This document shows, piece after piece, positions 51,901 through 64,000 of a DNA stretch of 64,000 nt (the stretch's first letter is position 1; every line of letters starts with the position of its first letter). Source of the stretch: Dirofilaria immitis (Eukaryota > Nematoda > Chromadorea > Rhabditida > Onchocercidae). A program made the translations under genes and the position numbers. The stretch spans positions 186,001-250,000 of the forward strand of contig JAKNDB010000013.1 of the NCBI GenBank assembly GCA_024305405.1. The letters are read 5' to 3'. The notes under the pieces are model-generated. The model made no database searches. It saw only the letters and a list, made by a program, of their open reading frames with translations, and had not been told where the DNA came from.

Positions 51901-52690
51901 AATTTTAAATCTATCACTAATAACTTGATAAATCAAAATATCTTTCAGCTCTCTAATCACATCCATCACAAACAGCTTTATGTTTAATTTCCTTTTTCCC
52001 AAGTTTCATCTCATACAATTACTCAGTAAGTGATATAGCGGAAAATTTAATTATTCTTAATTAGCCTTATTGAATGTATAACAAATTCACCTTCATTTCG
52101 TCTGGTGTTGCATTTGTAGCAAAATCAATATCGGATGGTTGTATACCCATTAATAGATCGCGAACTGCACCACCGGCCATTCTGTAAAAAAATAAAAATA
52201 AAAGAGACACAATTTGGAATTTCAAAATATAATAGTACCATTTTTTTTCCTTCAACAAGTTTAATGACAAAATTAATTTCTACCAAACGTATTTGCAATG
52301 ATACAAATAATTCATATCAAATATATTTCTATTATTATTGCTATAAACTAATATTAAGTATTGAGTATAGACAAAAAAATGCATGTCCGAACTATTTGGA
52401 GACAAAAATACATACATTAACTTAAACTTTCACTTTCTGTATCGATAAGAGATGATATAAAACATAGAATAAAATTATTATAATATAATGCGATAAGATT
52501 TTAAGATAAAAATAATGGTACAAAATGAAGAAAATTTCACAATATATTTAGATTTTTAAAATAATACTTACCGTAATTGGAAGTTGTTTTTTTGAAGAGA
52601 TCATTAAGTTTAACAAGTTCAGGAGTAAAAGTGCCTTGAATTGAGGCGTATCAATTTTTGGACAATCGGTATGATAGGTTCAGAAATCAT
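48918..52690 (-). CDS. TRNT1: CCA-adding tRNA nucleotidyltransferase (TRNT1)
   Basis: It adds CCA to tRNA 3' ends in nucleus and mitochondria. Ten exons, high to low: 52690-52572, 52181-52091, 51782-51673, 51309-51206, 51056-50963, 50841-50726, 50337-50096, 49769-49634, 49510-49311, 49031-48918; about 443 residues (human 434). Motifs: [12 protein letters not shown], catalytic DID in [78 protein letters not shown]. Six sites each need one more base: three in exon 1 (52655-52659, 52627-52630, 52587-52593), and one each at 51022-51024, 50805-50809 and 49699-49705. Each correction restores phase and family length. Introns 3 and 4 start with GC instead of GT. An ATATCAG acceptor ends at 52715, 24 bases before the ATG, so the mRNA is probably trans-spliced. 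Whether exon 1 holds a mitochondrial signal is unclear. Confidence 0.92.
51204..51205 (-). promoter_or_regulatory. Non-canonical GC 5' splice site (TRNT1 intron 4)
   Basis: The exon end TTCTTAG is followed by GCAAGA, close to the usual GC-AG donor consensus. Phase 1 joins to exon 5 as [14 protein letters not shown], matching the family. Confidence 0.7.
51671..51672 (-). promoter_or_regulatory. Non-canonical GC 5' splice site (TRNT1 intron 3)
   Basis: The exon end ...ACTTTAAG is followed by GCTTGT. Phase 2 joins exactly to exon 4 (TTL/R/IDIV), and the nearby GT alternative four bases on breaks the frame. Confidence 0.6.
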
Positions 52691-53873
52691 TCTTGGAACG
52701 ATCAATTTTTGCCACTGATATTTCGAGTTTGTAGTAACAAATACTTCAACCAACGATCTTTCATTAATATTTGTTCTCATTGCATATGGATTCTGAACTG
52801 TTTCTAGAAAATAATAGTCTGATGATATCAAAATTGCCAAATGTATTGACTTGATCAGTGCCTTTTCAGCACTTCAAAAAATTAAAACGACAAATATAAC
52901 TGTGAAGATTTAGAAAATTAAAATTTTAGAATTTTAGTTTGGAATGTTATATGTCTTTGAAAGATTATAGAAGACTTCGGTGACACTTCCGGTAGTTTCA
53001 ATAATCTAATGTTGCATATCTCATTCGATTACTCAGAATTTCTCTTACGATAAAAAATTTTGAGAAATTAAATAATTTTGTTAGAATCAATTCTTGCTGT
53101 GCAATAATTTATGATACAAAAATAGGATAATGTAGACCTACTGGATTTTAACGAATTTTCTTATGAAAACAAGTATCCGTTCAAGTAATTGTTATTTATT
53201 CAATATCAAATAGTAAGAAGGACAATACATTCAAATAATTATCGGCAAATTTCAGAATTATAAAATATTTCATATATACAACAATACAAAATTTTTATTT
53301 ACTCACAGAAATTTTACGACAAAGAAATATGAAGATTTTTACGAAAAATTTATGCACAAAAAAATCACAAAATTACGGATAATAATCCATTATAAGAACC
53401 AATTTTTAATTAATATCAATAAATCAGCAAAATCCAAACAGTTATAAAAAAGATGAAGAGAGATAAAAGTTGACTAAAAAGCATAGAATCGCTTATCTTT
53501 TTCCATTCTTCTCTAGAATGATATTTTTAAGAATTTTGCGAAATACTTTTGAAATTTGTTTTAAATCTAAATTCTAGAGTACGTTGTAAAATTCATAGAA
53601 AATATTATTCTATACACGAACGGAAAAAGATTCAAAAAAAAAAACAGAAAACCCGAATATAAGTTCAAATGACTGACAAAGCGAATATCAAACAGTGTAT
53701 ATAATTCTGTATCACCAAACTGAATATTAAGTTTTTCCAGTCGGTATTTACGATTATTTCTGTTGCTTCAGGAGTTGCAAATTGACGGTAGAATGATGGT
53801 TTTCATATAAATTTTTTTGATTTGAATTATTACAACAAATATCATTTGTGAATGTGGTCAGGAAAGATATTCA
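52691..53873. other. Spacer between the PDZ gene and TRNT1
   Basis: About 1.2 kb, both neighbours on the minus strand. No firm exon. A short minus-strand frame near 53755-53815 (YENHHSTVNLQLLKQQK then stop) looks slightly protein-like but has no acceptor. Confidence 0.45.
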
Positions 53874-56800
53874 CTAACAAAAGAGTATGCCTACTTTTTT
53901 GGTACATATTAATTCTTGAAGATGAATTACATCAATGAATATAAAGAACTGTTCAAGGGAAGATCGATTTTTAACAAATCGATATACTAAAAATATGCCA
54001 ACTCCCAATGCTGCGATACCAGCCGAAACAGCAATTACTTCGTTGAATATAGACGGACTGAAATTAAAACTTTAAATTGAAACTGTAAGAAAAATAGATA
54101 TACCTCTAAAAAAATAGAAAAATAAACTGAAATAATCTCTTTTTCGCATATATAATTTTAAAATTTCAAACAGACAAATTTACGAATTCGCTTTCCCTTC
54201 TTTATAACTATAAATGTAACATCTCAGATTTGTAGAAATAAAAAAGTGACTTTTTTTCCAAATAATATTTACTTCGATGGATCCAACAATTTATATGACT
54301 TTTTAGGTGTGACTGGAACATCATCTAGAATAGAATTTGACGTTAATACATGATTATTCTCTTCATAATCACAGCCATCATTATCATGATTGCCATCACT
54401 ATTCATCGAAATGGATCCTTTCCTCCTTTCATCGATTATCTTTGCTGTTTTATCTTCCACTGCTGAAAAAAAAGGAATAAAATTAGATATAAATTCAAAT
54501 TATAAAATTTCAAAATTCTAACAATTCATCAACGACTTTTACTATTCAGAAGACTAGAAAAAGCAAATATCCGAAATTTGAAAACGAAAAAAATGAATTC
54601 AAAAATAAGCGATTATTTCGAATATTTCAGCTCGACTCTTAGTCTATTCTTAGATGACTTATTCTTTTTATTTTGCTATTATGTTTTCTCCAGAGAATAG
54701 AACTCATACACGACATAAACCGAAATACTATTCTGCACCTCAGAGGAATAGAGTTCGAACACTAAAAAGTCAATGTCTTCTTCTGATGCAATTTGATTAA
54801 CAATTATTAACTTTTAATAAAACCTTCTAAAAGTAAGCTTCACAATTGATGAATTATAAATTATTGTTTCAAAATGACCAAATGCGATTAGTAATCGCTT
54901 CTCAAAAATCAAAAATAACAACAGACGTTTTATTTATAATTAGATTCTGCCTACATAACGAAATATGATCAGTATCAATCGTTATGCAACATCTAATTAG
55001 AAAATGTTCATATCCTATTGTAACATTTCTGAAATTCTTAATACAACTCCTTGTACAAAAAAACGATTTCCAGTATAACAACTAAAAACAAATTACTTAA
55101 TTTTGAGAAATTTCTCCAGTAAAATAAGACAGAAGAAGATGTAGAACTGAATTAGATTTGAATCTAAATTCAATGAACCTCACAATTAGGCAATAATTTC
55201 GATATAGCAATAGATCTATTAAAATTACTTTAAAATTAAGAAGCATTTAAATTTCGAGAAATACGCTTTGTATAAATCAATAAATCAATAGTATAATAGC
55301 ACGGTGGAGAAAGATAAAATTTCAAAAAGTAGCAAATAGATGCTATTAGTTTTTCTCGAGTGGATGTTTACACTCGATTACATCGGCATGCAGTTATGCC
55401 ACTTTCTAAATTTACTCTCATTTTCTTCTTTCCCGTAATTCTAAAAACACTGCGAAATATTCAGGCAGTAATATGCGGTTATGATAACTTTAGCAAATTA
55501 GACGGAACCAACGAAAAGTGCCATTTCGAGAAAAATTACTATTGTAAAGGACGATTTTTGAATATCAAATATTAAAATGATAAACAATTGATTATATATA
55601 ATAAAATATGGCAAAAGCTCGATGAAGAAATTTCAAAAATAAAGTGTAAAACCTAACTCGTGATTACTCTAAAATAGGAAAGAAAGGAACCTTCCACTGA
55701 ACGAATTAAAATAAGGAAAGCTGAATAGTGAATAAGCTAGAATTAAAGTTCAAAATTGAACAAATTTAAAGATGTAATGAGAAAGAATAAATGTAAAGAT
55801 GAATAAGATATAAGATCTGAAATATTTCGGAATTTAAAAATAACTCAAAAAGAACAGCTAACGAGAAAATGGCGATGCTGTTGTAACTGATAAAACTTCT
55901 GATATTCGGTCATCATCCGTCAATTTTATTTTGTTTGCCTCATCTGTCGTCATGTGTTTGCCACTTGCATAATCATTGTTGGCTGAATCAGATGCCAAAT
56001 ATATAACTGAAAGTACAATGTCAATGAAATAGTCTTATTTGAAATCAAAACATGAACAACAATTAAGGGACAAAATGCAACAAATTACGGTGCTAAAATC
56101 AGGAAGAATTAAAACACATAACAAGCATCATTGTCATTGTCTTGAAAAAAAAATTAAATTTCGGTTTTAAATCTTTAGTATCAAATTCAAAGTCATTCAA
56201 TACCTCCATTAGCTGGTAACAGTGAACTTTCGTTCTTTGTTATTTCAATTGACTCTGGTGTGATTTGTGTCGCAGACTTTGACGACATGCTTGTAGATTG
56301 ATTTGGGGATAAACTTTTTGTACACTTTTCGCTTGTGATGTACTTTCGTCTGAACTTAAAATACCCGAAAGTTCCGTTGGTTTCTGAAAAAGGAACGCAA
56401 AGAATTCGACAATCCGTTGCATTTTTATGATTCAAAATCTTTTTCGTCTTTTAATGAATTGATTAAAACTCAAAAACATAGAATTTCGATGAAGAAAATA
56501 AGAAGTGATTCTGATTTTTACTTTTTCTTCTCCTGAATATAGAAATCAATAAAATTCGAACAAAATGTTATCAATCATTAAAATTAATGCCAAATTAGTT
56601 GTTTGGAATAAACCGCTAATATAAAAAAATTCGTAATTAATTAAAAGTGATGAATTAAGCGAAGAAGGAATGAAATATGAAAAACCGAATTAATTTGCTG
56701 AAATTCAAGTAAGAAGAACCAAAATGAAATAAATCAGAAATCAAAAAAGATTAAAAATATGGAAAATGCTAGAGAGATATAATAAATTAGTTAAAACTCT

Positions 56801-59800
56801 AACGGCTTCAAATCTCGAAAACCTCCCAGAAGATGAATCAAAATTATAATGAATACAAATAATACTATATAAATTAATATATTCAGAGAGATACAACGAA
56901 GTATTCAAGACAATTGCATTTTTATATTAAAATACAAGTAAATACAATTTTAAAGTCCGTTGCAAAAAAATACGACATCAGATATCGGTAATCTTTTTCA
57001 TAAATGATAACATTCTTTTTATGATCACATAAAAAAAAAGCAAAATTCTCTGTGTTACTACTAGATTGAATAGTTTTGTTAATTTGAGCTTCTTTCTAGT
57101 AATTTAATATTTCGTTGCTAGTGTTAAAAAATCCTAATATTTTGCATCGAAACTCGTCGAAAGCTTAGACACTTACAAATTACATCATTTGTCACCAAAT
57201 GTAACCGAAATCTTCGATGATAAATTCAATAATTGCGTCATAATATAATCAGTTTAAGTGATTAACAAATAAGCATCTGGTTGAATATGATATATTTGTC
57301 ATTAATTAAACGATTGAGTAGTAAATAGACTATGCTATTTCTAAAAACTCCAAGGATATAGAAAAGTTGTTATTATCAACTAATCATCTGAGATCTAACA
57401 ATCTGAGTCATGGGTAACATAATCATTAGCTATAGATTTTAAAAATAAATTTTCTTTTAAAAATAACACCTATCTCAATCTTTTTGTAAAGTCTTTGTAA
57501 CAGCTGATGCTTGGTATACACGACGAAGTAAAAAAAAATAAAAGAAGCAACGAAGCATATGTAAGCTAAAATTTTACCGCCATCAAACTTCTCGAAGATT
57601 TTAAGTGCTTCTAAAATATTTTGAAAAAATAAGAGACTTTAAGCAAGGGAAATGGATGAAAAATACACGATATTCAGATGATCAAAGTTAATTCCCAACA
57701 TTTTCTTTTCAGTTATTTGAAATGAATTCGTTCGCAGAATATTTCTTATTTATTATCCTCAATTCAGAACGTCTGTATTTTACAAAAACACATTACTCTT
57801 GTAAAATTTTAAAAAACAGGGCTTTACACCAAATCAACTGAGAAGTATTAATAATATTTTTGGCCTAAAATATGAAGTCACTTCAACCGTTATCCTTTTT
57901 TCATCTTTCACTGTTAATTCAACAAACTTTAATATGTACCTAAAAGAAAACATATGACGCTGTATATATTCAACAACATTCTAAAACCTAGTTCTTCACT
58001 AACGAAACTTACCAAATTAAATTGAAGTTTTAACAATTAATTCCATTCTTAGCTTAATTTAACGCCTTACTCTGGAAACAAATAAAGAAGCTAAAAAATT
58101 CAAAATGCATATTACGATCCTGATGATTAAATCGAAAAGTATATACCATATATTGGAAACAAAAAAGAGCGTATGATGAGATGAGATAGCAAAAATTTTA
58201 GTTCGGAAAGTTTGAGCAGATTCCCAGTCTTTGATAGCTAGTCTAAATTTCATATTAATAATTACCAATTAAGATTTTCAAAGAAGGAAAGGGAATCAAA
58301 AAAAACTTCATGTATACGTCTATTCTAATACCATCCGGAGCACTTGCAGACGAGCAGCAAGAAGATTGAGTTGTAATACTAAAACTATAAACACTTGGCT
58401 ACAACAAAAAAAAATTGTTTGATATTCTAATAACAGAATGAAGCAGCAAGAAACTGAAAGTGAAATTAATCGATTAAGATTTATTAAACTTCAGTCATAT
58501 GAAATTCGAAAAGAAATGACAAAAATATTTCTTATTAATGATGTCAGCCTACTAATAAAACTGGTCTTTCGCAGACTCCCAGCAATCACTTTTATGCCAC
58601 AAAAATTTTTATAAAAGAATTGAATAATAAAATATTGGTAAATAGATTAATGAGGACATGTTGAAAAACTATTTCAACTTTGAAGTAGCAATTAATTGCT
58701 AATATTGCCGATATGTGATGAATAATGAAAAGAATGGTCAGATCTGTTACTTAAAATTTCAATACATATGATATGCATTATAAACAGATTTTACCGGAAA
58801 TTTTTTACTTTTACGCATTAAGGATAAATCGTTCGACAAAAAGGAAACAAGATTTAATAAGATTAAAATCAACAGCTCATGTTTAAAATAAGTAGGGATG
58901 AAAAAATTGCACAACTTAAGAAATTTTTAGACTAAAAGAAGTCTTACATTCAAAACTCGCGATTCAGCATTCTGCTCAATTATGAACACTGCACTGTTCT
59001 TCGTACTATGTAATAGTTGTACAGCATCATCATGCGTTTTACCGGCAAGTAGTACACCATCAACCTACAAACACTCATATTTTAAGTTCTAAAATCAAAG
59101 AAACTGAAAAAATTTCTGCCAATTCTTCAACCTTTAAAAATTACCGAAATGATACGGTCGCCAATCTTTAGTCTTCTATCACGGAAAGCTGAACCATCAT
59201 TTCGGATCCTTGAAATGAATATGCCAGGATCGCCCGGAATGTATTCTTGATCAATACCACCAACAATGTTGAAACCGAATTCTAAATTTCCAATTGAAAA
59301 AAAAGGAATTTTGCTAGCTTTTATAATAAATTCCATTTCAGTAGTGGTTACAGAATTTTTTTCCCAAAAATAAAAACAAAAATTTTTTTCCAAAAGGATG
59401 AAAACAAATCTTGTATAATTCTGATGTACATAAAAACATGCATGCTGAAACTACATGAAGTCCCTAAAATTATGATTTATGTAATAAATTTTACATTCTA
59501 CTCTCAATTTTTCTAAATTTATATCAACCCTAATGAATTCATATTACATAAATCATAATTTTTAGAAAGGAACACAAATTAAAAAGTAAAATTTACCAAA
59601 AATAATAGCAATAGTAATCGAAATCGCAAAAATAATCCAATTTTTGCCAAAAGAAAAAATTAAATCTAAAAAATTAAAATTTGGGAATTCAACATACCGC
59701 CATTTTCTTTCTCCAATCTTATTATTGCTGTTTCCTCACCGCGCAATAAGAAGTCACTATCATTTGCATCATACTAAAATATTATAATTAAAGTGATTAT

Positions 59801-60821
59801 TATCAATATCAAATAAACAGTTTTATTTTTTATTCCATTATTTTTATTATGTTTTTTCCTATCCTTATTATCTCTCCTTCTTCCTTCCATTATTCAGTAC
59901 TTATCATTTATCACCCGCAAACAGATACAGTCTACAAGTACTAAAAACTTACCTTTCCCGGAAGCGTTCCGGTAAAATTCAGCACTTCCATGTAGGACCT
60001 TTCTTCGTTTGGACTGTTCTGAAAAAAAAGTGCAAATTTAATTATATTGTCTTCCAAATTTTCAAAGTTCTAGAAAATTACACATAATTTGGTGATGAGA
60101 TATGTAAGAAAAATAATTGTTGGCTGTCCTAACTCTGCTTCATCATTATTTCGCTTTAATGTTATAAATATATGGCTAAAAGAAAACTGTAATATAACCA
60201 ATTCTTGTCATGAAATACCTAGATTATCAGGAAATTTCTCATTTTTCGATCATAATTAGTTATAAGGTGGATTAGTTTAAGATTACAGCAGTCTAAAATC
60301 GGACAACTTTTCCATTTTATCGACTAATCATTGCTACCAAAGATTTACTGCATTATTGGAATTTTATCGATTTATGACTTTTATTTCTTTCCTCGTTCTC
60401 TTTCATATTTATCAAAGTTAACATCATAAGTTCCGAACTACATAGAACTAAGAAGTGAAGTAACTAATTCAAAAGTATACAGTCATTCAGTCAAAAATAT
60501 CTTTTTCTTCATCAATATTTATATAAATGCTAAATTATTCTGTTCAATCAATTGATAATAATTATTCAATCAGATCAAATATTAGCATAAATTGATCGAA
60601 AAGAAAAAATATTTCATACCTTTTTTGATGATAATGTTCGTTGATTAAGCAATGAAAATGTACGTCTAGGCGTGATAATTGATGGAAAATTTGATTCAAT
60701 TTCCGAATCCAATACTGTAATGTTTGATCGATTGCGTCTTAATGGTTTTCTAATAGCACCACGAAATTGTGTCAATAATCGTTTACCAAAACGTTTCAAA
60801 AACGATCGTTACGAATCAAAT
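53874..60821 (-). CDS. Tail-anchored single-PDZ protein, SYNJ2BP/OMP25-like
   Basis: Ten exons, high to low: 60821-60620, 60018-59953, 59773-59698, 59281-59145, 59064-58948, 58398-58332, 56383-56204, 56006-55863, 54462-54273, 54057-53874 (TAG); about 450 residues, all phases matching from exon 1 on. The PDZ domain (exons 3-5) has EFGFNIVGGIDQEYIPGD, GIFISRI, LKIGDRIIS/VDGVLLAGKTHDDAVQLL, closest to synaptojanin-2-binding protein of the mitochondrial outer membrane. The last exon gives one membrane helix, IFNEVIAVSAGIAALGVGIF, followed by basic VYRFVKNR, as in a tail anchor. Between them lies a long Ser/Thr/Asp-rich linker, and before the PDZ an Arg-rich stretch (FGKRLLTQFRGAIRKPLRR), so it is three times the length of vertebrate SYNJ2BP. 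The start codon is not found. Exon 1 needs one more T (run 60798-60802) to connect to its acceptor at 60822. Exon 7 is open in two frames; I chose the one in phase. Confidence 0.78.
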
Positions 60822-61882
60822 CTAAGAAGAAAAAAAAATATTGATAACGTTGAAATTTAAAAATTTAAGATATATTTTTGATATTAATCGTTTAATTTTG
60901 CTTACTTAATTGATATGATCCAATACAATAAGGAAATACTTTGATAGAACAATAAGGCATTGCAAGAACAATAAGGCATTGCAAGAACAATAAGGCACTT
61001 TGATAGACGTATAATTCTCACATCAATTAAATTCCTACAACATCTCCTCATCCGACAACATATTTGTATAGTTGCTCCGATCGAACCACCATCTTACAGC
61101 CTTCCTCTGACTCTTTTCCTTATCCTCTAATTCTTTTCCCCTTTATGTTCATAATGTATAGTCTTCTACATGATTCTAGAAGTATTCATTAAAAATAAGA
61201 AATTTTTTTCTTACAATGTCATCTTTTCAATCTCTCGCTATAACGCATATCATAGCTATTTTGTCATTTTTCTACACTCTCATCTTATTATATATCTCAA
61301 ATTTTTGTTTATCTCTTGCTTTCTTTGTATTCATCATGCTCTTTTTTACTTCCAGTTCCTGTTTCATTGGAAAGAATGCTATTTTTAAGATTTCTCTAAT
61401 TTCTTCACTATTTTATTGTTATCATAGAATTGCAAGCTATTTTAAATTTTTGCATCGTTGCCTAAATCCCTTCCAAAAGTATAACAAATACATTGTGATC
61501 ATGTTGAGTGTAGCATCATATCACGTGGTTCATTAAATTCCTCCTCTCAACACTCGGGGTGCGACTGAGACTATCTGGTATGCGGAATTGCAGGTTCAGG
61601 AAATTGTAAAATTCTTTTATAGTAGATGAGATGACTAGATTCGGTAAATAAAAGGCATTATTCAAAAAAGAAGGAGATCATATAATATTTGTCACTGAGA
61701 AGAATACAAATTTCATTTTCTGATTCAAATTTTTCTAATCGTTGTTACGAATAATTTAAATTACTTTTTATATTTCAATCAATAATTAAGGATAAATTAC
61801 TCACAATATTGATTTCAAATTTGGTTTGAGAATAGTTTTAGCAATTTTATTTAAGAATTGAATCTTTATTTAAAAATAAATT
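60822..61882. other. Upstream of the PDZ gene; no supported gene
   Basis: It should contain the missing first exon or promoter of the minus-strand PDZ gene, but no ATG exon is convincing. The phrase CAATAAGGCATTGCAAGAA repeats near 60950-60990 (about 20-bp period). The frames at 61170-61536 are hydrophobic, pyrimidine-rich translations. Confidence 0.4.
61865..61870 (-). terminator. Poly(A) signal after the last exon at 61883
   Basis: AATAAA on the minus strand, about 13 bases past the TAG of the terminal exon; this supports that exon. Confidence 0.45.
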
Positions 61883-62015
61883 CTAACTTCGTTGGTCAAG
61901 ATAATCATAGAATTCTTCCGGCAGTTGACTTCCAATTTTCGATCTTCGTTGTTTGTCTCCGCGATTTGTTGAATTAAACTGTTTCATTTTTTTCACTTCC
62001 AACGGATCGCTGTTG
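61883..62015 (-). CDS. Terminal exon of an unknown minus-strand gene
   Basis: After a CTGATTAG acceptor, a 44-codon frame (phase 2) reads NSDPLEVKKMKQFNS, then TNRGDKQRRSKIGS, then QLPEEFYDYLDQRS and TAG. It is basic then acidic, with codon use unlike the surrounding AT-rich DNA, and a poly(A) signal follows. I do not recognise the family. The 5' exons must lie at higher coordinates, but none could be identified before the window ends. Confidence 0.55.
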
Positions 62016-64000
62016 CTAATCAGATGAAAGCATTCAAAATTTGTTTGCAAAATTTCACAAAAATGTTGGATGAAAAAATTTTGTTAAGAAATAAATGGTA
62101 ATTATTCGCAAATAATAATTTTATGAGGAATTATTTGCAGACAATTTTACTACGAAGAAAATTCCACAGATTTAAAACAGATATAAAACGAGAATTCTCG
62201 CCGATATAATCGGAGCAAAAGTATCACTTCAAGCTAAGCAGTAGTTGAGGATTGCCATAATAAAAACAACCGGTTGTAATCTTAAATAAGATAACAATAG
62301 CGAATTTAATTTCGAATAGTCGTTTTGTATACAAAATTTTTGTCGAAACTACGAATCGTTTGTAGAACTTTTTAGCTAACTTTAACATTAAAGTTTATTT
62401 TTCGTCTTTGTTTCGGTTTTGAAATTTCTGCAGATATTGTAAGTTTTAAAAACTAAAAAATTTAAATGCCTCTGAAATTGGTAGGGACTTGATGGACGTC
62501 ATTTTATCCGCTGAATTCGATTAATTGTATAATAAAATTTATAAATTTCAAGAGAGAAAATTAATAAATTTCTAAATCCTCTAGTATATTGAGTAGAAAT
62601 TGGACTTGTAAAATTATTCACGATTGGCAAACAGGAAAAAACATAGCTCAACTAGGCTAGTAAATGCATAATGTTGGATTGATAATTTCAAGAGACTGCC
62701 TTTCATTAGCAGCACTCTTTCCTTTTAACTATGCTTTCTTAAGTTTTTCTGCTGCAAGACTAAGGAATTTGTTGATTTGAATGAATAATAATGAAATAAT
62801 CAGTTTCCAATTCCGGCAATTTGAAGTCTCAAATTATGTTGCGGTAAAATTATTTAATTTTCTTATTAATTAATAGTTTTTTTTCAAAAATTTCGAAATT
62901 AATTAAAAATAAGATTTTCTTTAAATCAATGTTGTGTTTTTGATCAGAAACTTTCTTTAAATTATAAATGATCGATAAGGGATGTTAAGTATGCAGTAGG
63001 ATTATTAGTTAATAGTATTTTCAAGTATCATCTTGTGAAATTTTTTTGCAAAATATCTTTATATAATTTAATTCAAGAACTCTGTACCTTAATCATCAAT
63101 TATTGATAGGTATTAATGATAGATCAATTGAAAGTATGATAAGGAATTAAATCGAACTTAGAGAAATTGAACTAAAAAAAAGAGAAGGTATGAAGGCGAG
63201 ATTTTCAATAATACTTCTGCTCATCAACATCAATTTCTTTTTTTTTCAAATTGCTCATCTTATAAGTTCGATGTTTGATTTCTAAAGAATACTAGTATTT
63301 ACAGTTTCTTGCAAATGATAATAGTAACTGTAATAACAATAATGATATACCACTACTAGTAGTAGTAATGGTAATAATAATAACAGCAATATTAATAACA
63401 TTAATGAAAAAATAACGATAGTAACAATAGTAGTGTTAATACGATAATAGTAATAATAATAGTATCAGTAGTGATAATAATGATAATAGTCGTTATTATT
63501 TCAAAATTTGGCGAAATGAGAAGCAAACAAGTTAGTTGTATACGATAATCTTGTGGATATTTTCAACGGGGAATAAATTTGTATACATTACATATAATAA
63601 TAATTGAATTATTTGAAGAATCTAGTAAGCGTTGCTATATTCGTGAATCATTTTTCAAGTATTAAGCAAAAAAAATGTGATTCTACGCAGTGAATTGACT
63701 AAATTTTATTATCATTCAATTGTAAATGCAAAAAAAAAAATAAACTGTTGATAAATTAGAAATTATATAAAATGGATAATAAGTAATGATAAAAAGATGC
63801 AATTAATTAAGAATAAATAAAGTAAGTGACTGAATAAACTGGCAATAAAAATAATAAAACAATATCAACAACATCATCATCATATTATCACTATGTTATC
63901 ACTATATCATCATCATCATTATCATCATATCATCATTATCATCATGTTGTCAACATAATTACCATATGTTTTTTCAGTACTATTCTTATTTCAAAAATTA
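62016..64000. other. AT-rich right end, probably intron or intergenic
   Basis: Nothing conserved seen. Degenerate GTAATAATA-type trinucleotides fill 63312-63500 and a CAT-rich microsatellite lies at 63869-63945. It may be the large intron upstream of the exon at 61883-62015. Confidence 0.45.
63869..63945. repeat. Imperfect (CAT)n microsatellite
   Basis: CATCATCAT runs broken by ATTATCA and ATATCAT units. Confidence 0.8.

Noticed and set aside
56240..56422. Alternative reading frame of PDZ-gene exon 7 (KPTELSGILSSDESTSQ)
   Set aside because: Looks plausible but is out of phase with both neighbouring exons; the in-phase frame is open throughout.
61170..61536. Overlapping hydrophobic frames that could be a small membrane protein
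   Set aside because: Two frames are equally open, pyrimidine-rich, with no acceptor or homology.
1..64000. Transposase, reverse transcriptase, CRISPR array, tRNA or rRNA genes
   Set aside because: I looked for their motifs by eye and saw none; a tRNA or profile search would be needed to exclude small RNA genes.

Overview
The window is AT-rich nuclear DNA from an animal, most likely a nematode and probably a spirurid or filarial one. The genes are split into short exons with TTTTCAG or TTTTAG acceptors. Several start codons lie 11 to 50 bases after a good acceptor with no exon before it, as expected for spliced-leader trans-splicing. Animal orthologues are recognisable, and the intergenic DNA is full of microsatellites and short tandem repeats. 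The species is inference.

Layout: 1-91 is the apparent 3' end of an unknown + strand gene, and 1655-2270 holds two exons of another unknown gene. 5636-9660 is a ZIP9-type zinc transporter (SLC39A9) and 10681-15646 a diflavin reductase (NDOR1/Tah18); both are + strand and about 1 kb apart. 15647-29655 is a gene-free stretch holding a (TATG)n tract, a 67-bp satellite, 33-bp repeats and hairpins. 29656-40992 is a MIF4G-domain protein related to CTIF/MIF4GD, with a polyQ/polyH/Asn-rich centre and an N-terminal motif like the exon-junction-complex binding motif of UPF3B. 43177-48082 is spastin (spas-1). On the minus strand, converging on spas-1, are the CCA-adding enzyme TRNT1 (52690-48918) and, upstream of it, a PDZ protein with a tail anchor like SYNJ2BP/OMP25 (60821-53874). 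61883-62015 is the last exon of a further minus-strand gene.

Exon structures were built by hand from conserved protein sequence, splice sites and matching intron phases. They show a repeated problem: SLC39A9, NDOR1, TRNT1 and smaller pieces elsewhere each need one extra base at several points, nearly always in a homopolymer, to read through. spas-1 needs none within its exons. Because splice phases and alignment lengths fit once the base is allowed for, I read these as consensus errors in the assembly rather than pseudogenes. That is an inference which raw reads or cDNA would settle.

Functionally the genes are housekeeping: zinc transport, cytosolic Fe-S cluster assembly, translation or mRNA surveillance, microtubule severing, tRNA 3'-end maturation and mitochondrial outer-membrane scaffolding. 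I found no mobile-element protein, CRISPR array, tRNA or rRNA gene. The most interesting biology is the CTIF-like protein carrying a possible exon-junction-complex motif. Other points of interest are two GC-AG introns in TRNT1, two short tandem duplications straddling 5' splice sites, and a GC-richer degenerate repeat upstream of spas-1.
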